Source of the DNA: Lacrimispora celerecrescens
Lineage (GTDB): Bacteria > Bacillota > Clostridia > Lachnospirales > Lachnospiraceae
Reading direction: 5' to 3'
NCBI RefSeq assembly: GCF_000732605.1
Contig: NZ_JPME01000010.1
Coordinates: forward strand, 36-64,035
Length of the DNA: 64,000 bases
Shown here: piece after piece, positions 37,166-46,593 of the stretch
Layout: every line of letters begins with the position of its first letter
Position numbering within the stretch: position 1 is the stretch's first letter
The notes under the pieces: generated by a model
Databases searched by the model: none
The model's input: only the letters and a program-made list of their open reading frames with translations
What the model was told of the DNA's origin: nothing
Made by a program: the position numbers and the translations under genes

Positions 37166-37735
37166 TTACGCGAAACCAAAATACCTCATAAAGCCTAAGA
37201 AAATGCCATAGGCAAATCCATACTGATCATTACGCAGCTTATCGGCATCCGACAAGTTGCTTAAGTAACCCAATTCAATAAGGTTGGACGGCATATTTGT
37301 ATTTCTTAATACATAAAGGGACGGATTTTCCCTGATCCCGTTGTTTACCGTACCAGCCACCTGGTTTATCCCTTCCATGAGATGTTCCGCCAGCCACTGA
37401 GACTGAGTATAATACTGATAAATATATACTTCCGTTCCATTAATTGCCGGATTCGGATTCACATTACAATGGATACTGATAAAATAGTCGGCCGGCCAAT
37501 CATTTGCCATAGCTACTCTCTGCGCCAAACTGGTAGTATTATTGGTTCCTAATACGGTATTGGGTTCCGGCCTTGATACGCGCGCCTCAAACCTTGGGTC
37601 ACTGTTTAACAAATTTTGCAGATAAATTCCAACCTGAAAATTAATTTCAGACTCGCTTAAACCATTGGCCTCCGCCCCACTGTTAAAAAAGCCGCTAGGA
37701 TTATGACCTTGATCGATAAATATTTTAATAGCCAT
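37166..37735 (-). CDS. N-acetylmuramoyl-L-alanine amidase (Amidase_3)
   Basis: A 189-residue amidase cleaving the bond between N-acetylmuramic acid and L-alanine of peptidoglycan. Zinc ligands are seen as the His in IDQGHNP, Glu in SGAEANG and His in ISIHCN; the catalytic Glu is in NLIELGYLSN. No signal peptide or wall-binding domain is visible, so export or a role in lysis of the mother cell or spore remains open. AAAGGA lies nine bases before the ATG at 37735; the ATG at 37753 has no site. Separated from hypE by 111 bases. Confidence 0.85.
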   Translation of the reverse strand: MAIKIFIDQGHNPSGFFNSGAEANGLSESEINFQVGIYLQNLLNSDPRFEARVSRPEPNTVLGTNNTTSLAQRVAMANDWPADYFISIHCNVNPNPAINGTEVYIYQYYTQSQWLAEHLMEGINQVAGTVNNGIRENPSLYVLRNTNMPSNLIELGYLSNLSDADKLRNDQYGFAYGIFLGFMRYFGFA

Positions 37736-37846
37736 ATTAGCATTTCCTTTCATACTTAACTATAATAAATATATGACATAATCCTGCGAATGCCACATTT
37801 TATCCAGTTATTTGGCTATTATTACATATAAAAACACGAGTTTCCC

Positions 37847-38824
37847 CTAGCAGATTCTGGGCAGGCCCTCTCCATATAAAACATCAATGGTTCTGCTTCC
37901 CTGCAGCCTGGTTTTCATTGTTACGCCCCTGCCTTCCATAACAGTACCAATAATTCTGGCATTTTTTCCATATATGCTTTTCTGAACTGCCTGCAGAGCC
38001 TTTTGCGCCTGATTTTCAGGAACAACTGCTATCATTTTCCCTTCATTTGCCATATAGAGAGGATCAAGGCCAAGGATATCGCAAAAGCCTCTCACCGGGG
38101 CGCTGACCGGAAGAGCTTCCTCCCATATCTCCACTTTGCAGGAGGACTGGTCTGCTGCCTCATTAAGGACCGTAGCAAGTCCGCCCCTGGTAACATCCCT
38201 CATGCAATGGACCCGGATATTTTCGTCAAAAAGATTTTTTACGATGGAATAGAGGGGAGCGCAGTCACTTGCGATCTGATTTTCAATTCCCATCCGGTGA
38301 GACAGAATGGCAGCATGATGCTCTCCTAAATTCCCGGATAGAATAATGGCATCCTTGGGCCTGCAGTTCGAGATGCTGATCCCTTCCTTTTGGATCTCTC
38401 CTATTCCGGAAGTATTGATATAAATTCCACCGTTTCCTTCCACCACTTTTGTATCACCGGCTACAATCCTTACTCCAGCCTCTTTTGCCGCCTGGGCCAT
38501 GGAGGCAGCAATCTGCTCGATGATCTCAAGCTCCGCGCCTTCTTCTATAATAAACCCTGCAGTCAAAAATCTTGGAGCAGCTCCCATCATGGAAAGGTCG
38601 TTCACTGTCCCGCATACTGCAAGCTTTCCTATATTCCCACCTTTAAAAAACAGGGGTGTGACTACAAAGGAATCCGTAGTATAGGCAATTTTCCCCGTTA
38701 TATTTAATACCGCGGCATCTTCCAGTTTATTTAAGGTTTTATTATTAAAGTGTTTTAGGAATACCTCGTTAATGAGATTGCCGGTCTGCTTTCCTCCGCT
38801 GCCGTAGGACATATCGATTTTCAT
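37847..38824 (-). CDS. hypE: Hydrogenase maturation protein HypE
   Basis: A 325-residue PurM/AIR synthase-like protein that dehydrates the thiocarboxamide on its C-terminal cysteine to thiocyanate, supplying CN ligands for the [NiFe] site. The C-terminus ends ...LPRIC, the required terminal Pro-Arg-Ile-Cys. GSGGKQT and DTKVVEGN match the ATP-binding fold. GAGGAGG precedes the ATG at 38824. Last gene of the ech-hyp operon. Confidence 0.95.
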   Translation of the reverse strand: MKIDMSYGSGGKQTGNLINEVFLKHFNNKTLNKLEDAAVLNITGKIAYTTDSFVVTPLFFKGGNIGKLAVCGTVNDLSMMGAAPRFLTAGFIIEEGAELEIIEQIAASMAQAAKEAGVRIVAGDTKVVEGNGGIYINTSGIGEIQKEGISISNCRPKDAIILSGNLGEHHAAILSHRMGIENQIASDCAPLYSIVKNLFDENIRVHCMRDVTRGGLATVLNEAADQSSCKVEIWEEALPVSAPVRGFCDILGLDPLYMANEGKMIAVVPENQAQKALQAVQKSIYGKNARIIGTVMEGRGVTMKTRLQGSRTIDVLYGEGLPRIC

Positions 38825-38847
38825 AGCTTTGCCTCCTCTTCCTATGA

Positions 38848-39885
38848 TCATGAATTCTGATACCAGATGCCGCAGGATCCTTCCGGAGACACCATACAGG
38901 GGCCAACTGCGTGAAGCGGATTACAGACGGTCTTAAACAGCGGGCAATCTGACGGATTGATCCGTCCAAGAATCACATCCGTACACTTGCAGCCAATTGG
39001 CATATCCTCTTTAGTCTCTTCTTCCGCGCTTTCTGCATCATAGGCTCCGTATTCTTCCTTAAGTCTCAGAGCAGATCCTTCTATAATCCCGATTCCCCGC
39101 CAAAAGCCATCGGCTGCTTCAAAATATTCCTTGATAAAAGCGGCTGCTTTCTGGTTCCCCTCCTCTGTCACAGCACTGGCATACATATTTTTCACCTCAA
39201 AGCGCTGCTTCTTGATCTGGGTCATGATCTCATATATGGCGGCAAGGATATGCTCTCCTTCAAAGCCTGCTATTACAAAAGGCTTTCGGTATCTGTCCGC
39301 CAGTTCCCGGTATGCTTTGCTTCCGGTGATTACGCTGACATGTCCGGGGCTTAAAAACCCATCGATGTTTTTCTCATTTTCGCAAATAAAGGAAAGAGCC
39401 GGTACAATGGTCTTTAAGGAAGTCATGAGTTTTAAATTATTTAGTTTCTTCTGCCGGATTTCCTCAAGAAGCAGGGCATAAACAGGAACCGTGGTTTCAA
39501 ACCCCACTGCTGCAAAGATATATTGGATCTCTCTGTTTTGTTCCGCTTCCGCGACTGCCATAAGTGGAGAATAGAGGATCTTTACCTTGCCTCCGGCCGC
39601 CTTTGCCTCTGTCAGTGTCATCTTGCTTCCTTTGACTTTCATCATATCTCCAAAGGTCAGCACGCAATGGTTCTCCTTTAGGGAATATTCTGTCAGCTTA
39701 TCAATATAGGCGGAGGGGGTAACACAGACCGGACAGCCCGGACCGGAAATCAACTGGATCTTGGGTGAGATCATGGAACGGATGCCATTTTTAAAGATAC
39801 TGGACGTATGGGTTCCGCATACTTCCATGATCTTTACCGGTCTTCCGTCATAATTTTTTAATTCATCGATCACCTGGTCAATCAT
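38848..39885 (-). CDS. hypD: Hydrogenase maturation protein HypD
   Basis: A 345-residue Fe-S protein forming the Fe(CN)2CO scaffold together with HypC. Characteristic motifs: EVCGTHT near the start, GPGCPVCVTP, GFETT, and the C-terminal cysteine cluster around CKCTDVILGRINPSDCPLF and GPCMVSPEGSC. Lies four bases after hypC and ends 23 bases before hypE. Confidence 0.95.
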   Translation of the reverse strand: MIDQVIDELKNYDGRPVKIMEVCGTHTSSIFKNGIRSMISPKIQLISGPGCPVCVTPSAYIDKLTEYSLKENHCVLTFGDMMKVKGSKMTLTEAKAAGGKVKILYSPLMAVAEAEQNREIQYIFAAVGFETTVPVYALLLEEIRQKKLNNLKLMTSLKTIVPALSFICENEKNIDGFLSPGHVSVITGSKAYRELADRYRKPFVIAGFEGEHILAAIYEIMTQIKKQRFEVKNMYASAVTEEGNQKAAAFIKEYFEAADGFWRGIGIIEGSALRLKEEYGAYDAESAEEETKEDMPIGCKCTDVILGRINPSDCPLFKTVCNPLHAVGPCMVSPEGSCGIWYQNS

Positions 39886-39888
39886 ATT

Positions 39889-40104
39889 CTACTGTTCCTC
39901 CTGAAGCTGGGAAAATATCGAGAGAATTTCCTCGGCTAAGTCTTCCTTTAAGACATCAATCACACAGCCGGCATGTATGAGAACATAATCTCCGATTTTC
40001 GCATCCACCAGTTTTATATTGGCATCGGTAATGTTGTCCATAATATTGACTTTTGCATAATCACCTTTTATCTGTATTATTTTTCCCGGTACTGCAACAC
40101 ACAT
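39889..40104 (-). CDS. hypC: Hydrogenase maturation chaperone HypC
   Basis: A 71-residue chaperone with the invariant N-terminal MCVAVPGKI; Cys2 binds the iron centre and the large subunit precursor. It overlaps the end of hypF by 28 bases, indicating translational coupling. Confidence 0.95.
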   Translation of the reverse strand: MCVAVPGKIIQIKGDYAKVNIMDNITDANIKLVDAKIGDYVLIHAGCVIDVLKEDLAEEILSIFSQLQEEQ

Positions 40105-42419
40105 GGCATCCTGTCCTTTCCAAATCCATAATTGGATTTTAAATAGTTATTTCCCAGATAAGCCTGACCCAGGCTCACTCCTCCATCGTTTGGAGGAACA
40201 GACCTGTTCAAATAAACGTTAAATCCCTTTTCCTTTAAAAGCCTGACCGTATGCTCTGTCAGCAGGGAATTCTGAAAAACTCCGCCGCTTAAGGCTACGT
40301 TATTGCTTAAGTATTTTTTCTCCAGCCTTTCGCACACAGATGCGGCAGCTTGCGCCAGGGCAAGATGAAAGCCAAGGGCAAGAGCCCCTGTCTCCACCTT
40401 ATTCCTCATACAGCAAAGAGCCTCAAAAACCGGCCGGGGATCTAATTCCAGGATCCCCTCCATATCCTTTATGCCAAAACACAAGTCAGCCGGCTTTACA
40501 TCTCCTCTTTCTGCAAGCACAGCCTCTTTTTCAAACAATATGGCGCATTCCCCTTCATAACGGTTCTCATGTCCGATATTTAAAACAGATGCTGCTGCAT
40601 CAAATAGACGCCCCATACTGGAAGTAAACACCCTGTTGACGTTATGCTCCAGTGCGGCTTTTATCAATCCAATTCTCTCATCCTGGACGTAAGCTTCAAG
40701 ACCTTCATGAAGCAGACAGCAGGACGCCGTTTTCCTGGCATCCTTCATAGACCCGTCACCGCCCAGAATGGGAAACATACTTACATGGGCTGCCCGTATG
40801 AAGTCACTTCCCTCACAGACAAGAAACTCTCCGCCCCATATGTTCCCGTCCGTTCCATAGCCGGTCCCGTCAAACGCAACTCCGATTACAGGCCCCTTTA
40901 AATCGTGCTCAGCCATGACCGATGCAATATGAGCATGATGATGCTGTACCTTAAGAACAGGAAGCCCCAAAGCTTCCGCAAAACGTGCCGAATGATAATT
41001 GGGATGGAGATCACATACCGCTAACCCCGGAGCCATTCGTAACAGCCTGGTCAGATCTTCATAGGATCTTTGATATTCCTCCATCACTGCGTCTTCCTCC
41101 AGGTCCCCGAAATACTGGGATACCACTGCATTTCCCTTTTGGCAAAGACAAAAGGCAGCCTTTAAATCTCCACCCGCCGCAAAAATCCCGGTGTTTGTCC
41201 CATTATCCTTTCCTTCTTCCTGAGAAAGAAAAACAGGATAAGGGACATAGCCTCTGCTTCTTCGGATCAGCTGAGGCTTACCCTCTATGATTTTGGAAAC
41301 AGAATCATCAACAGAACGGACGATCCTTCTTTTATTATATAATACTCCGCTTAGATAAGGGGATGAGAGAGCCAGCATAGGGCCATCCTCCCGAATAATA
41401 GGCTGTCCGGAAAAATTGGCGCTTGTCATGATAAGAGGTCCAAGTTCTTCAGTCAGCATATGCTGAAGGGGCGTGTACGGCAGAAAGGCACCGCAAGAAA
41501 GACTACCATTCCCAGTAGAAGGTGCCATAAGTTCCTGTTTCAAGGAAAGCAGCACGATTGGCCTTGCTATTGATTCCAGCAATGCCGTTTCTTCCTCTGA
41601 GACGAGACAGTGCTTTCTAATCTCCGAAATATTCGGAAACATGACCGCAAAAGGCTTTTCCTCCCTCCCCTTTAATTTACGAAGCCGGTTTACGGTTTCT
41701 TCCAAAAAAGGAGAACAAACCAGATGAAAGCCCCCGATCCCCTTTACCGCAACAATTCCTCCTTGTGACAGAACCTTTACCGTCTTTTCATACGCTTCTC
41801 TTTCTAACAGTTCATGAAAGTCATTTACCTTATCCTGATAGATTAGGTAAGGGCCGCAGTCGTTGCAGGAAATGGTCTGTGCATGAAAACGTCTGCTTTC
41901 CGGTGAGGTATATTCTTCCCGGCAGGCATCACACATAGGAAAATCCTCCATGGAAGTTCTGTTTCTGTCATAAGGCAAATCTTCCATGATGGTATATCTG
42001 GGGCCGCAGGACATGCAGCTGGTAAAGGGATTTTGGTATCTTCTGTCCGATGCGTCGGAAAGCTCTCTCATGCATTCCGGACAAACCGGCAGATCCGGCG
42101 GGATCACTAGTATTTCCGCACTGGACTCACTCTTTATAATGAGGAAATCTTTAAACTCCATGAAAGGAAGTTCCTCAGTTTCCATCTTTATGATTTCATA
42201 TCCGCCCCTCTTGTTTTCCTTAAGGTCAGATAGGAACCGGTTAAGAACTGCCTCTTTGGACTGTGCCACGATCTCAACATAGCCGCCCACATTGCGGACC
42301 GTCCCCTTTATCCCGTATTGTTTGGCTGCACGATAAACAAGGGGCCGGAATCCAACCCCTTGTACAATGCCGTAAACCTTTATTATTTTTGCAATGACCT
42401 TGTTTTTTCCACAATCCAT
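40077..42419 (-). CDS. hypF: Carbamoyltransferase HypF
   Basis: A 780-residue enzyme that turns carbamoyl phosphate into the carbamoyl group passed to HypE. Domains: acylphosphatase (1-90, GIVQGVGFRPLVY), zinc fingers (CPECMRE, SCMSCGP, CDACREE, SCNDCGP), YrdC-like (about 205-390) and Kae1/OSGEP-like with VQHHHAHIASV. The 5' end overlaps hypB by 37 bases, so it is translationally coupled; AAAAGG precedes the ATG. Confidence 0.95.
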   Translation of the reverse strand: MDCGKNKVIAKIIKVYGIVQGVGFRPLVYRAAKQYGIKGTVRNVGGYVEIVAQSKEAVLNRFLSDLKENKRGGYEIIKMETEELPFMEFKDFLIIKSESSAEILVIPPDLPVCPECMRELSDASDRRYQNPFTSCMSCGPRYTIMEDLPYDRNRTSMEDFPMCDACREEYTSPESRRFHAQTISCNDCGPYLIYQDKVNDFHELLEREAYEKTVKVLSQGGIVAVKGIGGFHLVCSPFLEETVNRLRKLKGREEKPFAVMFPNISEIRKHCLVSEEETALLESIARPIVLLSLKQELMAPSTGNGSLSCGAFLPYTPLQHMLTEELGPLIMTSANFSGQPIIREDGPMLALSSPYLSGVLYNKRRIVRSVDDSVSKIIEGKPQLIRRSRGYVPYPVFLSQEEGKDNGTNTGIFAAGGDLKAAFCLCQKGNAVVSQYFGDLEEDAVMEEYQRSYEDLTRLLRMAPGLAVCDLHPNYHSARFAEALGLPVLKVQHHHAHIASVMAEHDLKGPVIGVAFDGTGYGTDGNIWGGEFLVCEGSDFIRAAHVSMFPILGGDGSMKDARKTASCCLLHEGLEAYVQDERIGLIKAALEHNVNRVFTSSMGRLFDAAASVLNIGHENRYEGECAILFEKEAVLAERGDVKPADLCFGIKDMEGILELDPRPVFEALCCMRNKVETGALALGFHLALAQAAASVCERLEKKYLSNNVALSGGVFQNSLLTEHTVRLLKEKGFNVYLNRSVPPNDGGVSLGQAYLGNNYLKSNYGFGKDRMPCVLQYREK

Positions 42420-43045
42420 TCTACTACCTTTTCGTAACCTTCTTCTGTCTTTCCAGATACCTTGATCACCGGAGCCGTTTGATTCAAAGCCCGGACTCCC
42501 TTCATAAAAAAGTCCTCGTCAAAATCAATATATGGCAGAAGGTCACATTTATTCAATAAAATCAAGTCGGCTTTTTCAAAAGCAAGGGGATATTTATAGG
42601 GCTTATCACTGCCCTCTGTTACGGTAGAAATCAGCATCTTTGCATGTTCACCGATCATGAATTCGGCAGGACACACTAAATTGCCGATATTCTCAATAAA
42701 CAAAACTCCATCGCTGATATTCAGTTCATCCACCGCTTCTCCGATCAAGGGAGAATCCAGATGGCAGGCTCCGCCTGTATTGATCTGAATGGCCTTTACT
42801 CCAAGGGACTGGAGAGTTTTCGTATCAAAGTCCGCCTCAATATCTCCTTCGATTACATAAGAGGTCACATCTGTAAGGCGTTTGATAATCTGTATTAAGG
42901 AGGTAGTTTTTCCCGCTCCCGGTGCTCCCATTACATTGATGGCATAGATGCCTTTACTTGTTAATGATGCATTGATCTGTGATGCAACCTGGTCATTCTT
43001 GTCGTAGACCGACTGCATGATTTCTATTTCCTTATTCTCAGACAT
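42383..43045 (-). CDS. hypB: Hydrogenase nickel incorporation GTPase HypB
   Basis: A 220-residue G3E-family GTPase delivering nickel to the large subunit. Walker A GAPGAGKTT, EGDIEADFD, and NKCDLLPY for guanine recognition are present. There is no histidine-rich nickel-storage N-terminus. TGGAGG precedes the ATG at 43045, just after the hypA stop. Confidence 0.95.
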   Translation of the reverse strand: MSENKEIEIMQSVYDKNDQVASQINASLTSKGIYAINVMGAPGAGKTTSLIQIIKRLTDVTSYVIEGDIEADFDTKTLQSLGVKAIQINTGGACHLDSPLIGEAVDELNISDGVLFIENIGNLVCPAEFMIGEHAKMLISTVTEGSDKPYKYPLAFEKADLILLNKCDLLPYIDFDEDFFMKGVRALNQTAPVIKVSGKTEEGYEKVVEWIVEKTRSLQK

Positions 43046-43059
43046 CGTTTCCTCCATTT

Positions 43060-43398
43060 CTAAACTTCAATCGACTTAATATAAAATTCTTGTCCAATCT
43101 CTGTGGGACGGCCTTCTCCTTTGCAGAAAGGACATTCAAAGGTGAAGGGCTTCCGGACAAATAATTTGCCGCAGGCACTGCATTTAAGCTCAGGTGTTAC
43201 CCTTTTAATATGAAGCTTTGCTTTCTCACAAGGAGTTCCTTCCGCTATTATATCAAAATAAAGTTCAATGGAACTGGCCACATAACCGCAGGTATCTCCC
43301 ACCACCAGATGAATGACCTTTACTTCCTCTGCATGGTTTTTTTCAGCATATTCTCCGGCAATTTCTATGATTCGCTGGGTGATTGGGTATTCATGCAT
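43060..43398 (-). CDS. hypA: Hydrogenase nickel metallochaperone HypA
   Basis: A 112-residue nickel chaperone with N-terminal MHEYPI (His2 and nearby residues bind nickel; most homologues have MHE) and a zinc site of two CxxC pairs (KCSACG and ECPFCK). It overlaps the end of echF by 34 bases. Confidence 0.95.
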   Translation of the reverse strand: MHEYPITQRIIEIAGEYAEKNHAEEVKVIHLVVGDTCGYVASSIELYFDIIAEGTPCEKAKLHIKRVTPELKCSACGKLFVRKPFTFECPFCKGEGRPTEIGQEFYIKSIEV

Positions 43399-43730
43399 TT
43401 TACATATTCATCCCTTACATTTCCGTATGATGGCTCTGTGTATTGATTTTCCATCCTCAGACATTTCTTCGGACATACTTCGCTGCAATAACCGCATTGA
43501 ATACACTGAAGCCTCTCAATGCTCCAAAGAGCTTTCGATTTATCTGTTTGAATGGCTCCTGTGGGACACTTTCTTTCACACATCCCACAGAAGATACAAT
43601 CATCTATCGATATCTCGATTTTTCCTCTGGTGCGTTCATATGTTTCTTTTCGCTTAACCGGATATGGAACCGTATAGGGACCATGTAACAGGTTTTTTAA
43701 AAGCGTCTTTGACATCCTTAATATAGACAT
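43365..43730 (-). CDS. echF: Ech hydrogenase ferredoxin subunit EchF
   Basis: A 121-residue protein with two [4Fe-4S] motifs, CIFCGMCERKCP and CIQCGYCSEVCP, homologous to NuoI/HycF/EchF. It relays electrons from reduced ferredoxin to the EchC cluster. Located between echE and hypA on the same strand, in the expected order for Ech operons. Confidence 0.9.
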   Translation of the reverse strand: MSILRMSKTLLKNLLHGPYTVPYPVKRKETYERTRGKIEISIDDCIFCGMCERKCPTGAIQTDKSKALWSIERLQCIQCGYCSEVCPKKCLRMENQYTEPSYGNVRDEYVKCMNTQSPSES

Positions 43731-43784
43731 ACTATCCTCAATTCCGCTGTTCTTTCCAGCAATGATATCTATGAACCGGGCCTG

Positions 43785-44864
43785 TCATCGCTCGGTACAG
43801 CTGATGCATGGATCAATGGTAAGGATCAGAATCGGCACATCGGCAAGAGAACAGTTCTTTAACGTCTCTAACAAGGCCGGGACATTGGCAAAGGTAGGAG
43901 TACGGACCCTGACTCTGTCTAAGAATTTTGTTCCGTTTGCCTTTGCATAATAAAGCACCTCTCCTCTCGGCTGCTCCAAACGGGTAAAATGCTCTCCCTT
44001 TGGATTACCCGTCACTTTTCTTTTTACCTCACCATCGGGTATAATGGCAATGCACTGCCTGATCAGATCAATGGACTGGAACAATTCCCCGATCCGGACT
44101 TTGGTTCTTGCATAGCAGTCCCCGCCCTGATCTGTGATCGGTTTAAAATCCAGTTGATTATATGCTGCATATCCCTGGGACCTTATATCCATTTCAATCC
44201 CACTGGCCCTTGCCATGGGACCGACCGCTCCCAGTTCGAAAGCCGCCTCCCTAGACAGTACGCCAACTCCTTTTGTACGGAGTTTTACGGTGGAATCGTT
44301 TAAAAATACGGCGGCAGCCTCCTTTAATTCCTTCTCCATGGCGGTTAAGACCTCTTTCATCTTATTTAAGGTCTCAGAAGAGATATCCTTTTTCACACCG
44401 CCCACTTCGCATACGGAAAATATAACCCTGCCTCCGGTAGTCTCTTCAAAAATATCCAGAATCTGCTCTCTTAACTTCCAGGACTGCATGAACAGACTTT
44501 CAAATCCAAAAGCATCTGCCAAAAGGCCCAGCCATAAAAGATGGCTGTGGAGACGGGAAAGCTCTGCCCATATGGTCCGCAGGAATTTTGCCCGTTCCGG
44601 GATTTCCACCTCCATAATGCTTTCTATAGACATACAGTATCCCATGCCATGCATAAAGGAGCAGATGCCGCAGATCCGCTCCGCAACATAGACATACTGC
44701 TGATAATCCTTCTTTTCTACCAGTTTTTCCAGACCTCTGTGAATATATCCGATTCTGGGGATCGCCTCAATAACCCTTTCATCCTCCAAAACCAGATCCA
44801 AATGGATCGGTTCCGGAAGCACCGGATGCTGAGGACCAAACGGAACAATTGTCCTGTTTCCCAT
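43785..44864 (-). CDS. echE: Ech hydrogenase large subunit EchE
   Basis: A 359-residue [NiFe] catalytic subunit. Nickel-binding cysteines are seen in RICGICSFMHG (about residue 65) and in the C-terminal DPCISCTER. The protein ends directly at the arginine after the second CxxC, with no C-terminal extension that a maturation endopeptidase would remove; no endopeptidase gene is present in the operon, which fits. Homologous to NuoD of complex I. Confidence 0.95.
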   Translation of the reverse strand: MGNRTIVPFGPQHPVLPEPIHLDLVLEDERVIEAIPRIGYIHRGLEKLVEKKDYQQYVYVAERICGICSFMHGMGYCMSIESIMEVEIPERAKFLRTIWAELSRLHSHLLWLGLLADAFGFESLFMQSWKLREQILDIFEETTGGRVIFSVCEVGGVKKDISSETLNKMKEVLTAMEKELKEAAAVFLNDSTVKLRTKGVGVLSREAAFELGAVGPMARASGIEMDIRSQGYAAYNQLDFKPITDQGGDCYARTKVRIGELFQSIDLIRQCIAIIPDGEVKRKVTGNPKGEHFTRLEQPRGEVLYYAKANGTKFLDRVRVRTPTFANVPALLETLKNCSLADVPILILTIDPCISCTER

Positions 44865-44900
44865 AAGTAGCCTCCATTCTGACGCCAGATGGCATCATGC

Positions 44901-45242
44901 CTAATCGTTCATTTGAAACGGTGTTTTGACCGGAATCTTATACAAGCTATCGTTAAAGTCCGGCATTATACCTGTGATCTTTACTCCAAACAGTTCCTTT
45001 ATCTCATTTTCATATAGAAAGGAATACGGATAAATAATACTGATACTTGGCAGTTCTGTCTCTGTATCGGTTAAGATCCGAAGGTTTAAAAGCTCATGAT
45101 CCTTATCAAAGGAATAGGTCAATTCCATGCCGTCTTTATTGGTACAGGTTACAGCAACAAGCCGGTAACCGTCATTTTTTATTTTCAGTGTCTCCGCCAG
45201 CAGATCATTTGCGGAGATCTCTTTTAATATCTGTTCAGCCAT
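44901..45242 (-). CDS. echD: Ech hydrogenase subunit EchD
   Basis: A 113-residue subunit homologous to the N-terminal part of NuoC (30-kDa subunit). YPYSFLYENEIKELFGVKITG is the recognisable C-terminal signature. Lacks iron-sulfur motifs, as in other EchD. Sits between echC and echE. Confidence 0.9.
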   Translation of the reverse strand: MAEQILKEISANDLLAETLKIKNDGYRLVAVTCTNKDGMELTYSFDKDHELLNLRILTDTETELPSISIIYPYSFLYENEIKELFGVKITGIMPDFNDSLYKIPVKTPFQMND

Positions 45243-45260
45243 AATTTGCCTCCTAATGCA

Positions 45261-45683
45261 TCAACGTTTCTTTCTCTTTACTTCCAGAATATCAAGCGCT
45301 TTCACTACGCCGTCAATAATCGATTCCGGACGAGCTGCACAGCCCGGCACGTAAACATCCACAGGGATCACCTTCCCTACTCCGCCAACCACGTTATAGC
45401 ACTCTGCAAATATGCCTCCTGAGGTGGCACAGATTCCAACAGCCACCACTGCCTTTGGATCAGGCATCTGTTCATATAGTTGTTTTACAACCGGGATATT
45501 CTGCTCATTTACGCTGCCGGTAATGAGTAAAATATCCGCATGCTTTGGATTGCCTGTATTGATGATTCCAAAACGTTCCACATCATAAAGAGGTGTCAGA
45601 CATGCCAGTACCTCGATATCACAGCCGTTGCAGCTGGTTCCGTCATAATGCAGAATCCATGGCGATTTTTTTACAACACTCAT
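45261..45683 (-). CDS. echC: Ech hydrogenase small subunit EchC
   Basis: A 140-residue NuoB-like subunit holding the proximal [4Fe-4S] cluster: SCNGCD, VGICATSGG and VPGCAARPE provide the four cysteines. GGAGG precedes the ATG at 45683; an ATG 12 bases earlier overlaps that site. Confidence 0.95.
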   Translation of the reverse strand: MSVVKKSPWILHYDGTSCNGCDIEVLACLTPLYDVERFGIINTGNPKHADILLITGSVNEQNIPVVKQLYEQMPDPKAVVAVGICATSGGIFAECYNVVGGVGKVIPVDVYVPGCAARPESIIDGVVKALDILEVKRKKR

Positions 45684-45731
45684 AATATCCTCCATTCCGC
45701 CTCTTGGCAGCTTTCATGACCTGCCGGAAAA

Positions 45732-46592
45732 TCACTTAAAAAATGACAGGATGATTAAGTTCACCGTACCCATGATTCCGGTAACGATCCACGCTGATTT
45801 AAGAGCCTGCTGCCATTTCACCCTGGCAGCTCCATTATCTATGATGATCTCAAGAAAATAAACCAACAGACATACGATGACCGCAAATACATGGCTCATA
45901 GGCGCAGCCGTTGCAAAAAACACATACACAAGTGCCAGAGCAATAATCACTTCATACCAGTGAGTTACCTCAATCACAGCCAGATCCTTACCGGAATACT
46001 CCGTAGTAATTCCCTTTACGATTTCCTGATGCCCATGATGGGACATGCTTAAATCAAAGGGAGATTTTCTAAGCTTAAATGTCAGGATAAATATAAGTCC
46101 AACAAACACTCCCGGAAGATAGACGATCGAAGGCGTTTGTGCCGCTACGATATCCTTTACAAAGAAACTGTTTTCCGCATAATAGAGGCCAACGCAGGTA
46201 AGCAGTACCATAGGCTCATAAGCCATGATCTGCAGCAATTCCCGTTCCGAACCAATGGTGTTATAAGGAGAATTGGAGGCATAACCGCCCAATACGAAAA
46301 ATACGGAGCCAAGAGTCAAAGCAAATATGGCTAACAGGATATCTCCCCCTGAAAGCAGGATCACAGTGGTAAATACCACGAATGCAAGGGAGATATACAC
46401 GAAGAAACGGTGCATGGAATTCACCTCAATGGATTCCTTCTGACACAGCTTCAGTACATCATAAAATGGCTGAAGTAAGGGCGGTCCCTGTCTCCCCTGA
46501 AGCCTGGCTGATATAATACGGTCAATACCGGTCAGCAACCCTCCGGCAACAGGAGCAAGCATGGCGATCCCTATCAAGATTAAAATATTCAT
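45732..46592 (-). CDS. echB: Ech hydrogenase membrane subunit EchB
   Basis: A 286-residue NuoH-like membrane protein with about eight helices. RLQGRQGPPLLQPFYDVLKL and SPFDLSMSHHGHQEIVKG are the conserved loops that contact the hydrophilic arm. Abuts echA (one base apart). Confidence 0.95.
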   Translation of the reverse strand: MNILILIGIAMLAPVAGGLLTGIDRIISARLQGRQGPPLLQPFYDVLKLCQKESIEVNSMHRFFVYISLAFVVFTTVILLSGGDILLAIFALTLGSVFFVLGGYASNSPYNTIGSERELLQIMAYEPMVLLTCVGLYYAENSFFVKDIVAAQTPSIVYLPGVFVGLIFILTFKLRKSPFDLSMSHHGHQEIVKGITTEYSGKDLAVIEVTHWYEVIIALALVYVFFATAAPMSHVFAVIVCLLVYFLEIIIDNGAARVKWQQALKSAWIVTGIMGTVNLIILSFFK

Positions 46593-46593
46593 A

